Position numbers and translations under genes: made by a program. Positions 9,067 to 20,446 of a stretch of 57,276 nucleotides of DNA are shown piece by piece. Every line of letters starts with the position of its first letter. Positions within the stretch are counted from its first letter, which is position 1. Below the pieces are notes generated by a model. It had not been told where the DNA came from. It searched no databases and was given only the letters and a program-made list of their open reading frames with translations. Origin of the DNA: Rahnella inusitata (GTDB lineage Bacteria; Pseudomonadota; Gammaproteobacteria; Enterobacterales; Enterobacteriaceae); assembly GCF_003263515.1 (NCBI RefSeq), contig NZ_JYDE01000033.1, positions 1 to 57,276 of the forward strand. Reading direction: 5' to 3'.

Positions 9067-9104
9067 GTGCTCTGTCGTGTGGGGCACCACTGTAGATTAA
9101 GGAA
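9067..9104 (+). promoter_or_regulatory. thrS translational operator: tRNA-Thr anticodon-arm mimic and ribosome binding site
   Basis: A 7-bp stem (GTGCTCT 9067-9073 with GGGGCAC 9081-9087, two G-U pairs) closes a 7-base loop GTCGTGT. Loop positions 2-5 are U-C-G-U, the U33 plus CGU anticodon of a threonine tRNA. The hairpin ends 22 bases before the thrS start, just before the ribosome binding site AAGGA (9099-9103). This is the layout of domain 2 of the E. coli thrS operator, through which threonyl-tRNA synthetase represses its own translation. Structure seen in sequence; function by analogy. Confidence 0.75.
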
Positions 9105-9109
9105 TTAAC

Positions 9110-11038
9110 ATGCCTGTTATTACTCTTCCTGACGGAAGCCAGCGCGTTTTTGATCGTCCCGTTTCTCCTCTTGATGTTGCCCTTGATATCGGTCCTGGTC
9201 TGGCGAAAGCCTGTATCGCTGGCCGCGTTAATGGCGAACTGGTGGATGCTACCGACCTTATCGAGGCCGATGCACAACTGGCGATCATTACCACTAAAGA
9301 CGAAGCCGGTCTTGAAATTCTGCGCCACTCCTGTGCGCACCTTTTGGGTCATGCCATTAAACAACTGTGGCCTGACACCAAAATGGCTATCGGCCCGGTT
9401 ATCGATAATGGCTTCTATTACGACGTGGATTTAGATCGTACGTTGACTCAGGAAGACATCGAACTGCTTGAAAAGCGCATGCACGAACTGGCTGAAAAGA
9501 ATTACGACGTTATTAAAAAGAAAGTCAGCTGGCAGGAAGCACGCGATACCTTTGCAAGCCGTGGCGAAGAATACAAAGTGGCGATCCTGGATGAGAACAT
9601 CAGTCATGATGACCGTCCTGGCCTGTATCACCACGAAGAATACGTCGATATGTGTCGTGGTCCTCACGTTCCGAACATGCGTTTTTGCCATCATTTCAAA
9701 TTGCAGAAAACTTCCGGTGCGTACTGGCGTGGCAACAGCGACAACAAAATGCTGCAACGTATTTACGGCACAGCATGGGCTGAGAAAAAACAACTTAATG
9801 CCTACCTGCAACGTCTGGAAGAAGCCGGCAAGCGCGATCACCGTAAAATCGGTAAGCAACTTGACCTGTACCACATGCAGGAAGAAGCACCAGGCATGGT
9901 GTTCTGGCACAATGACGGTTGGACAATTTTCCGTGAGCTGGAAGCCTTCGTACGCATGAAACTGAAGTCTTACGACTATCAGGAAGTGAAAGGTCCATTC
10001 ATGATGGATCGCGTGCTGTGGGAAAAAACAGGTCACTGGGAAAACTACAAAGAAGCGATGTTCACCACGTCTTCTGAAAACCGTGAATATTGCATCAAAC
10101 CGATGAACTGCCCGGGCCATGTTCAGATCTTCAATCAGGGTCTGAAATCGTACCGTGACCTGCCGCTGCGTATGGCAGAGTTCGGCAGCTGTCACCGTAA
10201 CGAGCCATCAGGTGCATTGCACGGTCTGATGCGCGTTCGTGGTTTCACTCAGGATGATGCCCATATCTTCTGTACAGAAGAGCAGGTACGTGATGAAGTG
10301 AACAGCTGCATCCGCATGGTCTATGACATGTACAGCACTTTTGGTTTCCAGAAGATTGTGGTGAAATTATCCACCCGTCCTGAGAAGCGCATCGGTACTG
10401 ATGAAATGTGGACTCGCGCTGAGGATGATCTCGCGGCAGCACTGACTGAAAACGAGATTCCGTTCGATTATCAGCCGGGTGAAGGTGCGTTCTACGGTCC
10501 AAAAATTGAATTTACCTTGTACGATTGTTTGGATCGTGCGTGGCAGTGTGGTACCGTGCAGCTCGACTTTTCATTACCTGGTCGTTTGAACGCGTCGTAT
10601 ATTGGCGAAAGCAACGACCGTCAGGTTCCGGTAATGATTCACCGTGCTATTCTGGGTTCAATGGAGCGCTTCATTGGTATTCTGACTGAAGAATACGCAG
10701 GCTTCTTCCCAACATGGATGGCTCCGGTTCAGGTAGTGATCATGAATATCACTGATACACAAGCTACCTATGTCGAAGAATTAACCAAAAAACTGCAAGA
10801 TGCAGGCATTCGCGTTAAAGCCGACTTGAGAAATGAGAAGATTGGCTTTAAAATTCGCGAACACACGCTACGCCGTGTTCCTTACATGTTAGTTTGTGGC
10901 GATAAAGAGGTCGAAGCAGGCAAAGTTGCTGTTCGTACTCGTCGCGGCAAAGACTTAGGAAGCATGGATGTTAGCGAAGTCGTTGACAAACTGCTGGCGG
11001 AAATCCGCAGCAGAAGTCTTCATCAACTGGAGGAATAA
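9110..11038 (+). CDS. thrS: Threonyl-tRNA synthetase
   Basis: This 642-residue class II synthetase has the same length as E. coli ThrRS. It contains an N-terminal TGS domain (about 1-62) and an editing domain with HSCAH (His73, His77) and CRGPH near residue 182. The class II core has MNCPGH (zinc-binding Cys near 334), motif 2 [11 protein letters not shown], and motif 3 with [15 protein letters not shown]. An anticodon-binding domain closes the chain. It charges tRNA-Thr and clears mischarged Ser-tRNA-Thr. The start follows TTAAGGAATTAAC. It is the first gene of thrS-infC-rpmI-rplT, with only three bases before infC. Confidence 0.98.
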   Translation: MPVITLPDGSQRVFDRPVSPLDVALDIGPGLAKACIAGRVNGELVDATDLIEADAQLAIITTKDEAGLEILRHSCAHLLGHAIKQLWPDTKMAIGPVIDNGFYYDVDLDRTLTQEDIELLEKRMHELAEKNYDVIKKKVSWQEARDTFASRGEEYKVAILDENISHDDRPGLYHHEEYVDMCRGPHVPNMRFCHHFKLQKTSGAYWRGNSDNKMLQRIYGTAWAEKKQLNAYLQRLEEAGKRDHRKIGKQLDLYHMQEEAPGMVFWHNDGWTIFRELEAFVRMKLKSYDYQEVKGPFMMDRVLWEKTGHWENYKEAMFTTSSENREYCIKPMNCPGHVQIFNQGLKSYRDLPLRMAEFGSCHRNEPSGALHGLMRVRGFTQDDAHIFCTEEQVRDEVNSCIRMVYDMYSTFGFQKIVVKLSTRPEKRIGTDEMWTRAEDDLAAALTENEIPFDYQPGEGAFYGPKIEFTLYDCLDRAWQCGTVQLDFSLPGRLNASYIGESNDRQVPVMIHRAILGSMERFIGILTEEYAGFFPTWMAPVQVVIMNITDTQATYVEELTKKLQDAGIRVKADLRNEKIGFKIREHTLRRVPYMLVCGDKEVEAGKVAVRTRRGKDLGSMDVSEVVDKLLAEIRSRSLHQLEE

Positions 11039-11593
<555 letters not shown>

Positions 11594-11604
11594 GGCTTCC
11601 AAGT

Positions 11605-11643
11605 AATCCTGCTGCGCGGTGTTCGCACCGCGTATGCTGGATT
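11605..11643 (+). promoter_or_regulatory. Irregular stem in the infC-rpmI gap, candidate L20 translational operator
   Basis: AATCC (11605-11609) pairs with GGATT (11639-11643). Inside, after an internal loop, CGCGGTG (11615-11621) pairs with CACCGCG (11626-11632) around a UUCG tetraloop. No T-run follows, so it is not a terminator. In E. coli ribosomal protein L20 represses rpmI-rplT by binding an irregular stem at this place that mimics its 23S rRNA site. The same role here is inference. Confidence 0.5.
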
Positions 11644-11667
11644 CGCCTTTCTGATTCATGTTAATAA

Positions 11668-11886
<219 letters not shown>

Positions 11887-11913
11887 ATACACTTTTTTTC
11901 ATCTAGAATATAA

Positions 11914-12285
<372 letters not shown>

Positions 12286-12294
12286 GTCAGGTGA

Positions 12295-12320
12295 AAGAGG
12301 GAGCTTGCTCCCTCTTTTAT
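12295..12320 (+). terminator. Terminator after rplT
   Basis: A 10-bp stem (AAAGAGGGAG 12295-12304 with CTCCCTCTTT 12309-12318) with a CTTG loop ends in a T-rich tail. It lies between rplT and the separate pheM promoter region. Confidence 0.85.
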
Positions 12321-12330
12321 ATTTTGTGTT

Positions 12331-12360
12331 TGTAAGTAACTCCATTCATTGTGTACTATC
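12331..12360 (+). promoter_or_regulatory. Candidate pheMST promoter
   Basis: A -35-like TTGTAA (12331-12336) and a -10-like TACTAT (12355-12360) with an 18-base spacer lie between the rplT terminator and the pheM leader. This is where the attenuated pheST transcript should begin. Confidence 0.45.
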
Positions 12361-12403
12361 GTCACTCGTGTTTTAACAGTTTTTTCAACAAGGTAACGCA
12401 AGC

Positions 12404-12448
12404 ATGAATGCTGCTATTTTCCGTTTCTTTTTTTACTTTAGCGCCTGA
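12404..12448 (+). CDS. pheM: pheST operon leader peptide PheM
   Basis: A 14-residue reading frame, MNAAIFRFFFYFSA, has five Phe in seven codons. It differs from the E. coli PheM peptide only in the last residue and has the ribosome binding site AAGGTAA upstream. Ribosome stalling at the Phe codons when Phe-tRNA is scarce prevents formation of the terminator at 12496-12520 and lets transcription enter pheS. The gene is too short for ordinary gene finders. Confidence 0.93.
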   Translation: MNAAIFRFFFYFSA

Positions 12449-12490
12449 CTCAGGAAGGCTTTCGCGCGTAAGAGAAGAAACGAAAAGTAG

Positions 12491-13606
<1,116 letters not shown>

Positions 13607-13620
13607 GGCGGGAATATCAC

Positions 13621-16008
13621 ATGAAATTCAGTGAACTCTGGTTGCGTGAGTGGGTAAACCCAGCCATCAGCAGCGAGGCATTATCTGACCAAATCACTAT
13701 GGCCGGTCTGGAAGTGGACGGCGTTGATCCGGTTGCTGGCGCATTCAATGGCGTCGTTGTCGGTGAAGTGGTTGAGTGCGGTCAGCACCCGAACGCCGAC
13801 AAACTGCGTGTTACCAAAGTGAACGTCGGCGGCGATCGTCTGCTGGACATCGTTTGTGGCGCACCTAACTGCCGTCAGGGTCTGAAGGTTGCTGTGGCGA
13901 CCGTCGGTGCCGTACTGCCGGGTGATTTCAAGATCAAAGCGGCTAAGCTTCGCGGTGAGCCTTCAGAAGGGATGCTGTGCTCGTTCTCCGAGCTGGGTAT
14001 TTCCGAAGATCACGACGGTATCATCGAGCTGCCGCTGGATGCTCCGGTTGGCACGGATATCCGCGAATTCCTGAAGCTGGACGATAACACCATCGAAATC
14101 AGCGTGACGCCAAACCGGGCTGATTGCCTCGGTATCATTGGCGTAGCCCGTGATGTTGCTGTGGTTAACCAACTGCCTTTAGTTGAACCTGAGATGAATC
14201 CGGTCGCAGCAACCATCGACGCTTCCGTGTCTATTGACGTTCAGGCACCAGACGCATGCCCGCGCTATTTAGGCCGTGTGGTCAAAGGCATTAATGTTAA
14301 AGCGCCAACGCCATTGTGGATGCGTGAAAAACTGCGTCGTTGCGGCACCCGTTCTATTGATGCCGTGGTGGATATCACTAACTACGTGCTGCTGGAACTC
14401 GGTCAGCCTATGCACGCCTTCGATCTGAGCCGTATCAACGGCGGTATCGTGGTGCGTATGGCGCAGAAAGATGAAGCGCTGACGCTGCTTGATGGCACAG
14501 AAGCCAAGCTGAAAGAAGATACGCTGGTTATTGCCGATCATGATAAAGCGCTGGCGATGGCCGGTATCTTTGGTGGTGAGCATTCTGGCGTGAACGATGA
14601 AACCCAGGATGTCCTGCTTGAGTCGGCATTCTTTGCTCCGCTGTCGATCACGGGTCGTGCGCGCCGTCAGGGTTTGCATACCGATGCTTCACACCGCTAT
14701 GAGCGTGGCGTTGACCCTGAGCTGCAACACAAAGCTATCGAGCGCGCTACCGCGCTGCTGCTGAGCATTTGTGGTGGTGAAGCCGGCCCGGTCATTGATG
14801 TGACTTCTCAGGCTCATCTGCCGAAAGCCGCTACCATTACGCTACGTCGTGAAAAGCTGGATCGCCTGATTGGACACCACGTTGAAGACGCACAGGTGAC
14901 GGACATTCTGACCCGTCTGGGCTGCAAAGTTGATCACAAAGGCGATCACTGGGTGGCTGTAGCGCCGAGCTGGCGTTTCGACATGCAGATTGAAGAAGAT
15001 TTGGTGGAAGAAGTTGCCCGCATTTACGGCTACAACAACATTCCTGATGTGCCGGTGAAAGCCAATCTGGAAATGACTAAGCACCGCGAAGCCAATTTGT
15101 CACTGAAACGAGTGAAAAATCTGCTGGTTGACCGTGGTTTCCAGGAAGCGATCACCTACAGTTTTGTGGATCCTAAAGTGCAGGCGTTACTGCATCCGGG
15201 CGAAGAAGCGCTGATCCTGCCAAGCCCGATTTCGGTTGAAATGTCGGCTATGCGCCTTTCCCTGTGGTCAGGTTTGCTGACGGCGGTGGTAAATAACCAA
15301 AATCGTCAGCAAAGCCGCGTGCGTTTATTCGAAAGCGGCCTTCGCTTTGTGCCTGATACCCAAGCTGATTTAGGTATCCGTCAGGACGTCATGCTGTCAG
15401 GGGTGATTTCCGGCAATAAAAATGAAGAGCATTGGGATCTGGCGCGTCAGGCCGTTGACTACTACGATTTGAAAGGTGATCTTGAGGCGATTCTTGAGCT
15501 TACCGGCAAAATGAACGACGTGCAGTTCCGGGTTGAAGCAAATCCTGCATTGCATCCGGGGCAGAGTGCTGCAATTTATTTACGCGGCGAACGTATTGGT
15601 TTCATTGGTGTAGTCCATCCTGAACTCGAACGTAAACTCGATCTCAATGGCCGTACTGTGGTCTTCGAAATGCTGTGGAATAAGGTCTCAGACCGCGTAC
15701 TGCCTGATGCTAAAGAGATTTCCCGCTTCCCGGCGAACCGTCGTGATATCGCTGTTGTTGTGGCTGAAAAGGTGCCCGCAGACGATATTTTGGCAGAGTG
15801 CAAGAAAGTTGGCGCAAATCAGGTAGTTGGCGTAAACTTGTTTGATGTGTACCGTGGCAAGGGCGTAGCGGAAGGTTACAAGAGCCTGGCTATCAGTCTG
15901 GTGTTGCAGGATACCGGCCGTACACTGGAAGAAGAGGAGATCGCCGCTACCGTTGCAAAATGCGTAGAGGCTCTAAAACAGCGATTCCAAGCATCCTTGA
16001 GGGATTGA
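13621..16008 (+). CDS. pheT: Phenylalanyl-tRNA synthetase beta subunit
   Basis: This 795-residue beta subunit has the E. coli length. It contains the N-terminal tRNA-binding/EMAP-like domain (about 40-150, [15 protein letters not shown]), the B3/B4 editing domain that hydrolyses Tyr-tRNA-Phe, B5, a catalytic-like core, and the C-terminal ferredoxin-fold anticodon-binding domain ([14 protein letters not shown] to the end). Only four bases separate it from ihfA, so the two are co-transcribed. Confidence 0.98.
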   Translation: MKFSELWLREWVNPAISSEALSDQITMAGLEVDGVDPVAGAFNGVVVGEVVECGQHPNADKLRVTKVNVGGDRLLDIVCGAPNCRQGLKVAVATVGAVLPGDFKIKAAKLRGEPSEGMLCSFSELGISEDHDGIIELPLDAPVGTDIREFLKLDDNTIEISVTPNRADCLGIIGVARDVAVVNQLPLVEPEMNPVAATIDASVSIDVQAPDACPRYLGRVVKGINVKAPTPLWMREKLRRCGTRSIDAVVDITNYVLLELGQPMHAFDLSRINGGIVVRMAQKDEALTLLDGTEAKLKEDTLVIADHDKALAMAGIFGGEHSGVNDETQDVLLESAFFAPLSITGRARRQGLHTDASHRYERGVDPELQHKAIERATALLLSICGGEAGPVIDVTSQAHLPKAATITLRREKLDRLIGHHVEDAQVTDILTRLGCKVDHKGDHWVAVAPSWRFDMQIEEDLVEEVARIYGYNNIPDVPVKANLEMTKHREANLSLKRVKNLLVDRGFQEAITYSFVDPKVQALLHPGEEALILPSPISVEMSAMRLSLWSGLLTAVVNNQNRQQSRVRLFESGLRFVPDTQADLGIRQDVMLSGVISGNKNEEHWDLARQAVDYYDLKGDLEAILELTGKMNDVQFRVEANPALHPGQSAAIYLRGERIGFIGVVHPELERKLDLNGRTVVFEMLWNKVSDRVLPDAKEISRFPANRRDIAVVVAEKVPADDILAECKKVGANQVVGVNLFDVYRGKGVAEGYKSLAISLVLQDTGRTLEEEEIAATVAKCVEALKQRFQASLRD

Positions 16009-16012
16009 ACCT

Positions 16013-16309
16013 ATGGCGCTTACTAAAGCTGAAATGTCAGAACACCTGTTTGAGAAGCTTGGGCTTAGCAAACGGGATGCCAAAGACCTTGTTGAAATAT
16101 TTTTCGAAGAAGTTCGTAGAGCTTTGGAAAATGGCGAGCAAGTTAAACTGTCTGGCTTTGGCAATTTCGATCTGCGTGACAAAAACCAACGTCCGGGACG
16201 TAACCCGAAAACCGGCGAAGATATTCCGATCACGGCGCGTCGTGTGGTGACTTTCCGTCCGGGACAAAAATTGAAGAGTCGCGTAGAGAATGCCACTCCG
16301 AAAGAATAA
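16013..16309 (+). CDS. ihfA: Integration host factor alpha subunit
   Basis: This 98-residue HU/IHF-fold protein matches E. coli IhfA (99 residues): [20 protein letters not shown], then the DNA-intercalating arm around [14 protein letters not shown] with its proline, then [18 protein letters not shown]. With IhfB (not in this window) it bends DNA at specific sites in promoters, origins and recombination. It is the last gene of pheMST-ihfA and is closed by the terminator at 16325-16350. Confidence 0.98.
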   Translation: MALTKAEMSEHLFEKLGLSKRDAKDLVEIFFEEVRRALENGEQVKLSGFGNFDLRDKNQRPGRNPKTGEDIPITARRVVTFRPGQKLKSRVENATPKE

Positions 16310-16324
16310 GTAACATCTTCTGAA

Positions 16325-16350
16325 AGGCCGCGAAAGCGGCCTTTTTTTTG
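16325..16350 (+). terminator. Terminator after ihfA
   Basis: The short stem AGGCCGC-GAAA-GCGGCCT is followed by a run of eight T's, immediately downstream of the ihfA stop codon. Confidence 0.92.
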
Positions 16351-16551
16351 GCTGCAATTTGACCCGGTGACACCAGCATTTTTTACGCCGTTAAGCAATT
16401 CGCGCAGAAAGTGAAAAGATAGTGTTAAAGGGGTGGGCTGTTCAGGATTAGTCTGATAGATTTAATTTCAAGGCGGAACAGGGGGGGTGTATTCATTGAT
16501 TCTGATTTCTCATTAAAAATAAAATTTTAAAAAATGAGTATTTCAATGATG

Positions 16552-16574
16552 AAAAAAAGGGACCGAAGCCCCTT
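16552..16574 (-). terminator. Terminator for the small Gly/His-rich lipoprotein gene
   Basis: On the minus strand AAGGGGC-TTCG-GTCCCTT is a 7-bp stem with a UUCG tetraloop followed by a T-run (A-run at 16552-16558 on the plus strand). It lies about 95 bases after the stop codon of the gene at 16669-16824. The bases between ihfA and this point (16351-16551) show no gene. Confidence 0.7.
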
Positions 16575-16668
16575 AAATTAAATTCCGCATTCTGGCGCAG
16601 ATAAATAATGCCTGATGCCCTAGATTATGTATCCGCTTTAACCCGAATGAAATGAATTCGTTATGTGA

Positions 16669-16824
16669 TTAATGGTTATAAAACATGCGAGGACCACCAG
16701 GGCCGCCGCCATGACCACCACCGTGACCGCCGCCACCACCAGGGCCCCAGAACGGAGGAAACAGACAGCCGCTCAGGCTGACTACAACCAGGGCAACACT
16801 TAACAGGGCTATAATACGACGCAT
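16669..16824 (-). CDS. Small Gly/His-rich lipoprotein, function unknown
   Basis: This 51-codon gene begins MRRIIALLSVALVVVSLSGC, a canonical lipoprotein signal with lipobox LSGC, so mature lipid-modified Cys20 is expected. The mature part is only 32 residues: LFPPFWGP, then runs of glycine broken by histidine (GGGGGH, GGGH, GGGP), ending MFYNH. A ribosome binding site AAAGGATG lies upstream on the minus strand and a terminator follows. I do not recognise the family. Gly/His spacing suggests metal binding or flexible surface display, but this is only inference. It is divergent from another His/Gly-rich exported protein at 17096. Confidence 0.72.
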   Translation of the reverse strand: MRRIIALLSVALVVVSLSGCLFPPFWGPGGGGGHGGGHGGGPGGPRMFYNH

Positions 16825-17095
16825 AAAATACATCCTTTGCTTGAATAAACACTGTGAGTATAAATAAATCTTTAATAACCTGTTGTCAGGGTTAAGTTAA
16901 GATTTGTTAATGTCGTCGTAAGAATTGAATAGATAACGAACTCAATCCTGCTGAATTATTTCAAGCAGGATATGTTTGTATTTATTGTGTAAGGTCGCAG
17001 CAAGTTAAACGAAAATCCGCCTATTCCTCATAGTCAGTATCAATTCCCCCTGATATAAAAAACACGTCATAAAAAATTAAGAAGGCGTGACTATC

Positions 17096-17533
17096 GTGAA
17101 AAAATCTCTTTTATTGCTTTGTTGTGCGCTGGCATTGCCTGTGATCGCACAGGCAAATGTTTCTATTGACCTTAACGTACCAGGCGTTTCGCTTCACCTC
17201 GGGGATCAGGATCAGCGCGGTTACTACTGGGATGGTTATGACTGGCGTCCGCCGCAGTGGTGGCGTGCTCATCAGGGCCATCATTACGGTGAGCGCAATG
17301 AGCGTGGCATGTACTGGCACGGCAACCGCTGGGATTCAAAACCGCCTCAGCGCGGTCATAGCGAGCCGCATAATCAGGGGCGTCCGAAGGGGGGCGACCA
17401 TCATGATAACCGTGATAATAACGGTCATCAGGGTGGCAACAACGGTGGCGGTAACAATGGCCATCAGGGCGGTAACAACGGCCATCAGGGGAACGGGCAG
17501 CCGATCCCTCCGAATGGTCAGCCGGGGCGTTAA
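17096..17533 (+). CDS. DUF2502 (YpeC-like) secreted protein with Asn/Gly/His-rich tail
   Basis: This 145-residue exported protein has a signal peptide of about 20 residues ([19 protein letters not shown]) at its start. I prefer the GTG at 17096 because GAAGG at 17081-17085 is spaced correctly for it; an in-frame GTG nine bases earlier is too close. The mature N-terminal half resembles the DUF2502/YpeC family (VSIDLNVPGVSLHLGDQDQRGYYWDGYDWRP), with many aromatic and charged residues. The C-terminal half is low complexity, with NNGHQGG-type repeats. The function of the family is unknown. A terminator follows at 17558-17585. Confidence 0.8.
   Translation: MKKSLLLLCCALALPVIAQANVSIDLNVPGVSLHLGDQDQRGYYWDGYDWRPPQWWRAHQGHHYGERNERGMYWHGNRWDSKPPQRGHSEPHNQGRPKGGDHHDNRDNNGHQGGNNGGGNNGHQGGNNGHQGNGQPIPPNGQPGR
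17417..17491 (+). repeat. Short in-frame tandem repeat encoding NNGHQGG units
   Basis: Three near-identical 18-21-base units coding for N-N-G-H-Q-G-(G), plus one degenerate N-N-G-G-G unit, lie in the 3' part of the DUF2502 gene. The unit number could vary between strains. Confidence 0.75.
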
Positions 17534-17557
17534 TCACCCGTGATTGTAAAAAATACC

Positions 17558-17588
17558 AAAGCCGGTGCTCAGTCACCGGCTTTTTCAT
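17558..17588 (+). terminator. Terminator after the DUF2502 gene
   Basis: A 10-bp stem (AAAGCCGGTG 17558-17567 with CACCGGCTTT 17574-17583) is followed by a short T-run. Confidence 0.85.
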
Positions 17589-17679
17589 TTTCTGTTTCCG
17601 TACACTAGAGCTAACTGCCTAATATCGGTAGGATAGCGAAATTCTTCTTTTTCCCGTCCGCTTCTGGAATCTGCAATTC

Positions 17680-18687
17680 ATGTCAATCCGGCAGACTTTT
17701 TCTGCACTCGAACAACGGCAAAAGCAGCGCGATCACCGCGGTGTGTTTGTTCTGTCTGTTCTTTTGATTCTGGTGCTGACGCTAAGCCTCAGTGCAGGCG
17801 AAAACTGGTTATGGCCCAATCAATGGCTGAGCAGTGAAGCGAGGTTGTTCGTATGGCAACTGCGTCTCCCGCGTGCGATTGCGGTGATTCTGGTCGGTGC
17901 GAGCCTGGCTGTCGCCGGCGCAGTGATGCAGTCGCTGTTTGAAAACCCGCTTGCAGAACCCGGCCTGCTTGGTGTCGCTAACGGTGCGGGCGTGGCGCTG
18001 GTATTTTGTGTCATGTTCGGCCACGGAATGCTGCCGGTCTGGCTGATGAGCCTCGCCGCCGTGGCTGGCGCGCTGGTGGTCACTTTCTTCCTTCTGTATG
18101 CCGCCCGCAGGCACCGGCTAACCAATGCCCGTTTGCTACTGGTGGGCGTCGCCATCGGGATTGTGTGCAGTGCGCTGATGACCTGGACTATCTATTTCAG
18201 CAGTAACATGGATCTCCGACAGCTCATGTACTGGATGATGGGGGGTTTTGGCGGCGTTGACTGGCGGCAAATCTGGCTCGGGATCATGTTATTACCCGTG
18301 CTGCTCTGGCTGACCTTTCAGGGCAAAACGTTAAACTTGCTGTCACTGGGCACCTTACAGGCCCGGCAGCTAGGTGTCTCACTGACGACGTGGCGATATA
18401 TTCTGGTGCTCGCGGTTGGCTGGATGGTCGGACTGAGCGTTGCGCTGGCAGGTGTGATAGGGTTTATCGGTCTGGTGATCCCTCATATCCTTCGGTTGTG
18501 TGGTATGACTGACCAGCGCCGTTTGCTACCGGCCTGTGCGCTGTGTGGCGCGGCGGTGTTATTGCTGGCGGATGTGCTGTCGCGGATCGGGCTGTACGCG
18601 GCCGAACTGCCGATTGGCGTGGTGACTGCCACGCTGGGCGCGCCGGTGTTTATCTGGTTACTGGTCAGAGTCGGACAAATTCGCTGA
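17680..18687 (+). CDS. btuC: Vitamin B12 ABC transporter permease BtuC
   Basis: This 335-residue polytopic permease is from the FecCD/BtuC family, which typically has ten membrane helices per subunit. Family motifs are visible: [39 protein letters not shown] and [16 protein letters not shown] (the coupling region contacting BtuD). It forms BtuC2D2 and moves cobalamin from periplasmic BtuF into the cytoplasm. The order btuC-btuE-btuD is as in E. coli; btuF and btuB are not in the window. No cobalamin riboswitch is apparent upstream. Confidence 0.96.
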   Translation: MSIRQTFSALEQRQKQRDHRGVFVLSVLLILVLTLSLSAGENWLWPNQWLSSEARLFVWQLRLPRAIAVILVGASLAVAGAVMQSLFENPLAEPGLLGVANGAGVALVFCVMFGHGMLPVWLMSLAAVAGALVVTFFLLYAARRHRLTNARLLLVGVAIGIVCSALMTWTIYFSSNMDLRQLMYWMMGGFGGVDWRQIWLGIMLLPVLLWLTFQGKTLNLLSLGTLQARQLGVSLTTWRYILVLAVGWMVGLSVALAGVIGFIGLVIPHILRLCGMTDQRRLLPACALCGAAVLLLADVLSRIGLYAAELPIGVVTATLGAPVFIWLLVRVGQIR

Positions 18688-18744
18688 GCGGGATCCCTGC
18701 AATCAATCCTTATTCCTTACCTTTCACTATCAGGATAAAAAACG

Positions 18745-19296
18745 ATGAGTAATGACATTTTTGATATCTCCCTGAAAACCATTGATGGCCAGACTAAAAC
18801 ACTGGGCGATTACAAAGGTTCGGTACTGCTGGTGGTCAATGTGGCGTCGCAGTGCGGCCTGACCAAGCAATACGAAGGTCTGGAAAACATTTATCAGGCA
18901 TGGCACGACCGTGGCTTTGAAGTGCTTGGTTTCCCGTGCAATGAGTTTGGAGCACAGGAGCCGGGCACAGAAGACGAAATCAAAACCTTCTGCACCACGC
19001 AGTTTGGCGTGAAATTCCCGATGTTCAGCAAGATTGACGTCAATGGCGAACACCGCCATCCGCTGTACAGCGCGCTGATTGCCGCCCGTCCAGAAGCAGT
19101 CAAACCAGAAGCCAGCGGTTTCTACGAGCGTCTGGCCAGCAAAGGCCGTCAGCCGGTCAAACCAGAAAATATTCTGTGGAACTTCGAGAAATTCCTCATC
19201 GGACGCGACGGCACCGTGGTGCAGCGCTTTGCGCCGGATATGGCACCGGAAGATCCGATTCTGATGGAAGCCATCAAAGCCGCACTGGCGAAATAA
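18745..19296 (+). CDS. btuE: Thiol peroxidase of the glutathione peroxidase family, BtuE
   Basis: This 183-residue protein matches E. coli BtuE. The peroxidatic Cys37 is in NVASQCGLTKQYEGLE, the conserved Gln in FPCNEFGAQEPG, and the Trp/Asn of the catalytic tetrad in ILWNFEKFLI. It uses Cys rather than selenocysteine. It reduces hydroperoxides and is not needed for B12 transport despite lying between btuC and btuD. Its gene is separated from btuC by 57 bases and from btuD by 30. Confidence 0.95.
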   Translation: MSNDIFDISLKTIDGQTKTLGDYKGSVLLVVNVASQCGLTKQYEGLENIYQAWHDRGFEVLGFPCNEFGAQEPGTEDEIKTFCTTQFGVKFPMFSKIDVNGEHRHPLYSALIAARPEAVKPEASGFYERLASKGRQPVKPENILWNFEKFLIGRDGTVVQRFAPDMAPEDPILMEAIKAALAK

Positions 19297-19326
19297 GTTA
19301 AATCCTCAAAAGGGCAGGGAACGCAG

Positions 19327-20103
19327 ATGCTGGAGTGTCGTGAGATAAGTGTGGAAGGGCGTCTTCAGGCGTTTAACGCAAATATTGCGCCGGGCAGCCG
19401 CGTTCACCTCATCGGGCCAAACGGTGCGGGGAAAAGTACCTTGCTGGCGAGGCTGGCCGGGGTGTTTGAAGGCAAGGGCGAAGTCAAAGGCGATGTGCTG
19501 TTTAACGGCCAGCCGGTTTCTGCTTTCTCCGGTGTTCAACTCGCCCGACTGCGCGCCTGGCTTTGCCAGCAACTTACACCGGCATCCCTGATGCCGGTTT
19601 TTCAATATTTATCTTTGCATCAGCCTCGTCTCGCCGATCCCGCCGCGCTGGAACATACCATCACACGGCTTTGCGATGCGTTACAGCTTAGTGACAAACT
19701 GGCCAAACCGGTCACGCATCTTTCCGGTGGCGAATGGCAGCGGGTGCGGCTGGCAGCGGTGTTATTGCAGGTCTGGCCGGCGGTGAATCCTGACTCGCAA
19801 ATTCTCTTGCTGGATGAACCGATGAACAGTCTTGATGTGGCGCAGCAGCAGGCGCTGGATCAGTTGCTGACCGAATTATGTGCCGCCGGACGTTCTGTCA
19901 TAATGAGCGATCACGATTTGAATCACACTCTGCACTATGCCCGTCAGGTCTGGCTGATGTCCGCAGGGGAAGTGATCGCTGCCGGTGAATGTGCTGATGT
20001 GATGCAGGTTGAGCGTCTTTCACAGGTGTATCACGTCACATTTCAGATACATTCTCTGGCAGGCCGTCAGTGGATAATGACCACGGCGAAGTCTTCCTTC
20101 TAA
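19327..20103 (+). CDS. btuD: Vitamin B12 ABC transporter ATP-binding protein BtuD
   Basis: This 258-residue ABC ATPase has Walker [10 protein letters not shown] near residue 36, signature LSGGEWQRVRLA near 132, Walker B ILLLDEPMNSLD near 160, and the switch His in SDHDLNHTL. It is cytoplasmic and drives BtuC. It is slightly longer than E. coli BtuD (249). The start is preceded by AGGGCAGGGAACGCAG. It is the last gene of btuCED; no clear terminator is seen before the AT-rich stretch upstream of arnB. Confidence 0.95.
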   Translation: MLECREISVEGRLQAFNANIAPGSRVHLIGPNGAGKSTLLARLAGVFEGKGEVKGDVLFNGQPVSAFSGVQLARLRAWLCQQLTPASLMPVFQYLSLHQPRLADPAALEHTITRLCDALQLSDKLAKPVTHLSGGEWQRVRLAAVLLQVWPAVNPDSQILLLDEPMNSLDVAQQQALDQLLTELCAAGRSVIMSDHDLNHTLHYARQVWLMSAGEVIAAGECADVMQVERLSQVYHVTFQIHSLAGRQWIMTTAKSSF

Positions 20104-20446
20104 AAAATGAATAGCAGTTTAATTATATTTAAAACCCGCAATGTGCCAATGTTAGCCCTTAATTGCTCATAAAAAATACTCATCACTCTTCTTTTAATAA
20201 AGTTCATTATTTTAATAAAATCTTAATATATTTTAATCTGATGATTTTATTGAATTTACTGCGTAGTTTACTATTTATCCTTGTGCTATTTACTTTCTGT
20301 TTAACTTCACATAACTGGCAAATCCTTAAGGTTAAATTAAGCTTAAACCGACATCATAAGATCCATAATTCAGGACGGTGTTTACTTACGGTTAAATAAA
20401 CGCAGTCTAAAGTCGGTATGTGCTAATTACCTTTTGGGATAGTGTC
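20104..20446. other. AT-rich intergenic region before the arn operon
   Basis: This 343-base gap is much richer in A+T than its neighbours and holds no convincing gene; one 78-codon frame inside lacks a ribosome binding site and resembles nothing I know. It contains the PmrA-type box at 20325-20341 and presumably the arnB promoter and leader. Confidence 0.6.
20325..20341 (+). promoter_or_regulatory. PmrA (BasR) box upstream of arnB
   Basis: CTTAAGGTTAAATTAAG matches the Salmonella pbgP (arn) PmrA box at 14 of 17 positions as I recall it, and keeps the TTAA-N2-TT-N3-TTAA spacing. It lies 106 bases before the arnB start. PmrA would activate arn at high Fe3+/low pH or via PhoPQ-PmrD; the response here is inference. 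Confidence 0.65.

Noticed and set aside
9431-10195. 254-codon antisense open frame within thrS
   Set aside because: The sense frame is unquestionably threonyl-tRNA synthetase, and the antisense product resembles nothing known.
17600-17680. Cobalamin riboswitch before btuC
   Set aside because: Considered because of the B12 transporter, but the gap of about 90 bases after the terminator is too short and shows no B12-box-like sequence.
20163-20399. 78-codon open frame upstream of arnB
   Set aside because: It lies in a very AT-rich stretch, lacks a ribosome binding site, has Leu/Phe/Lys/His composition typical of random AT-rich sequence, and contains the PmrA-type box.
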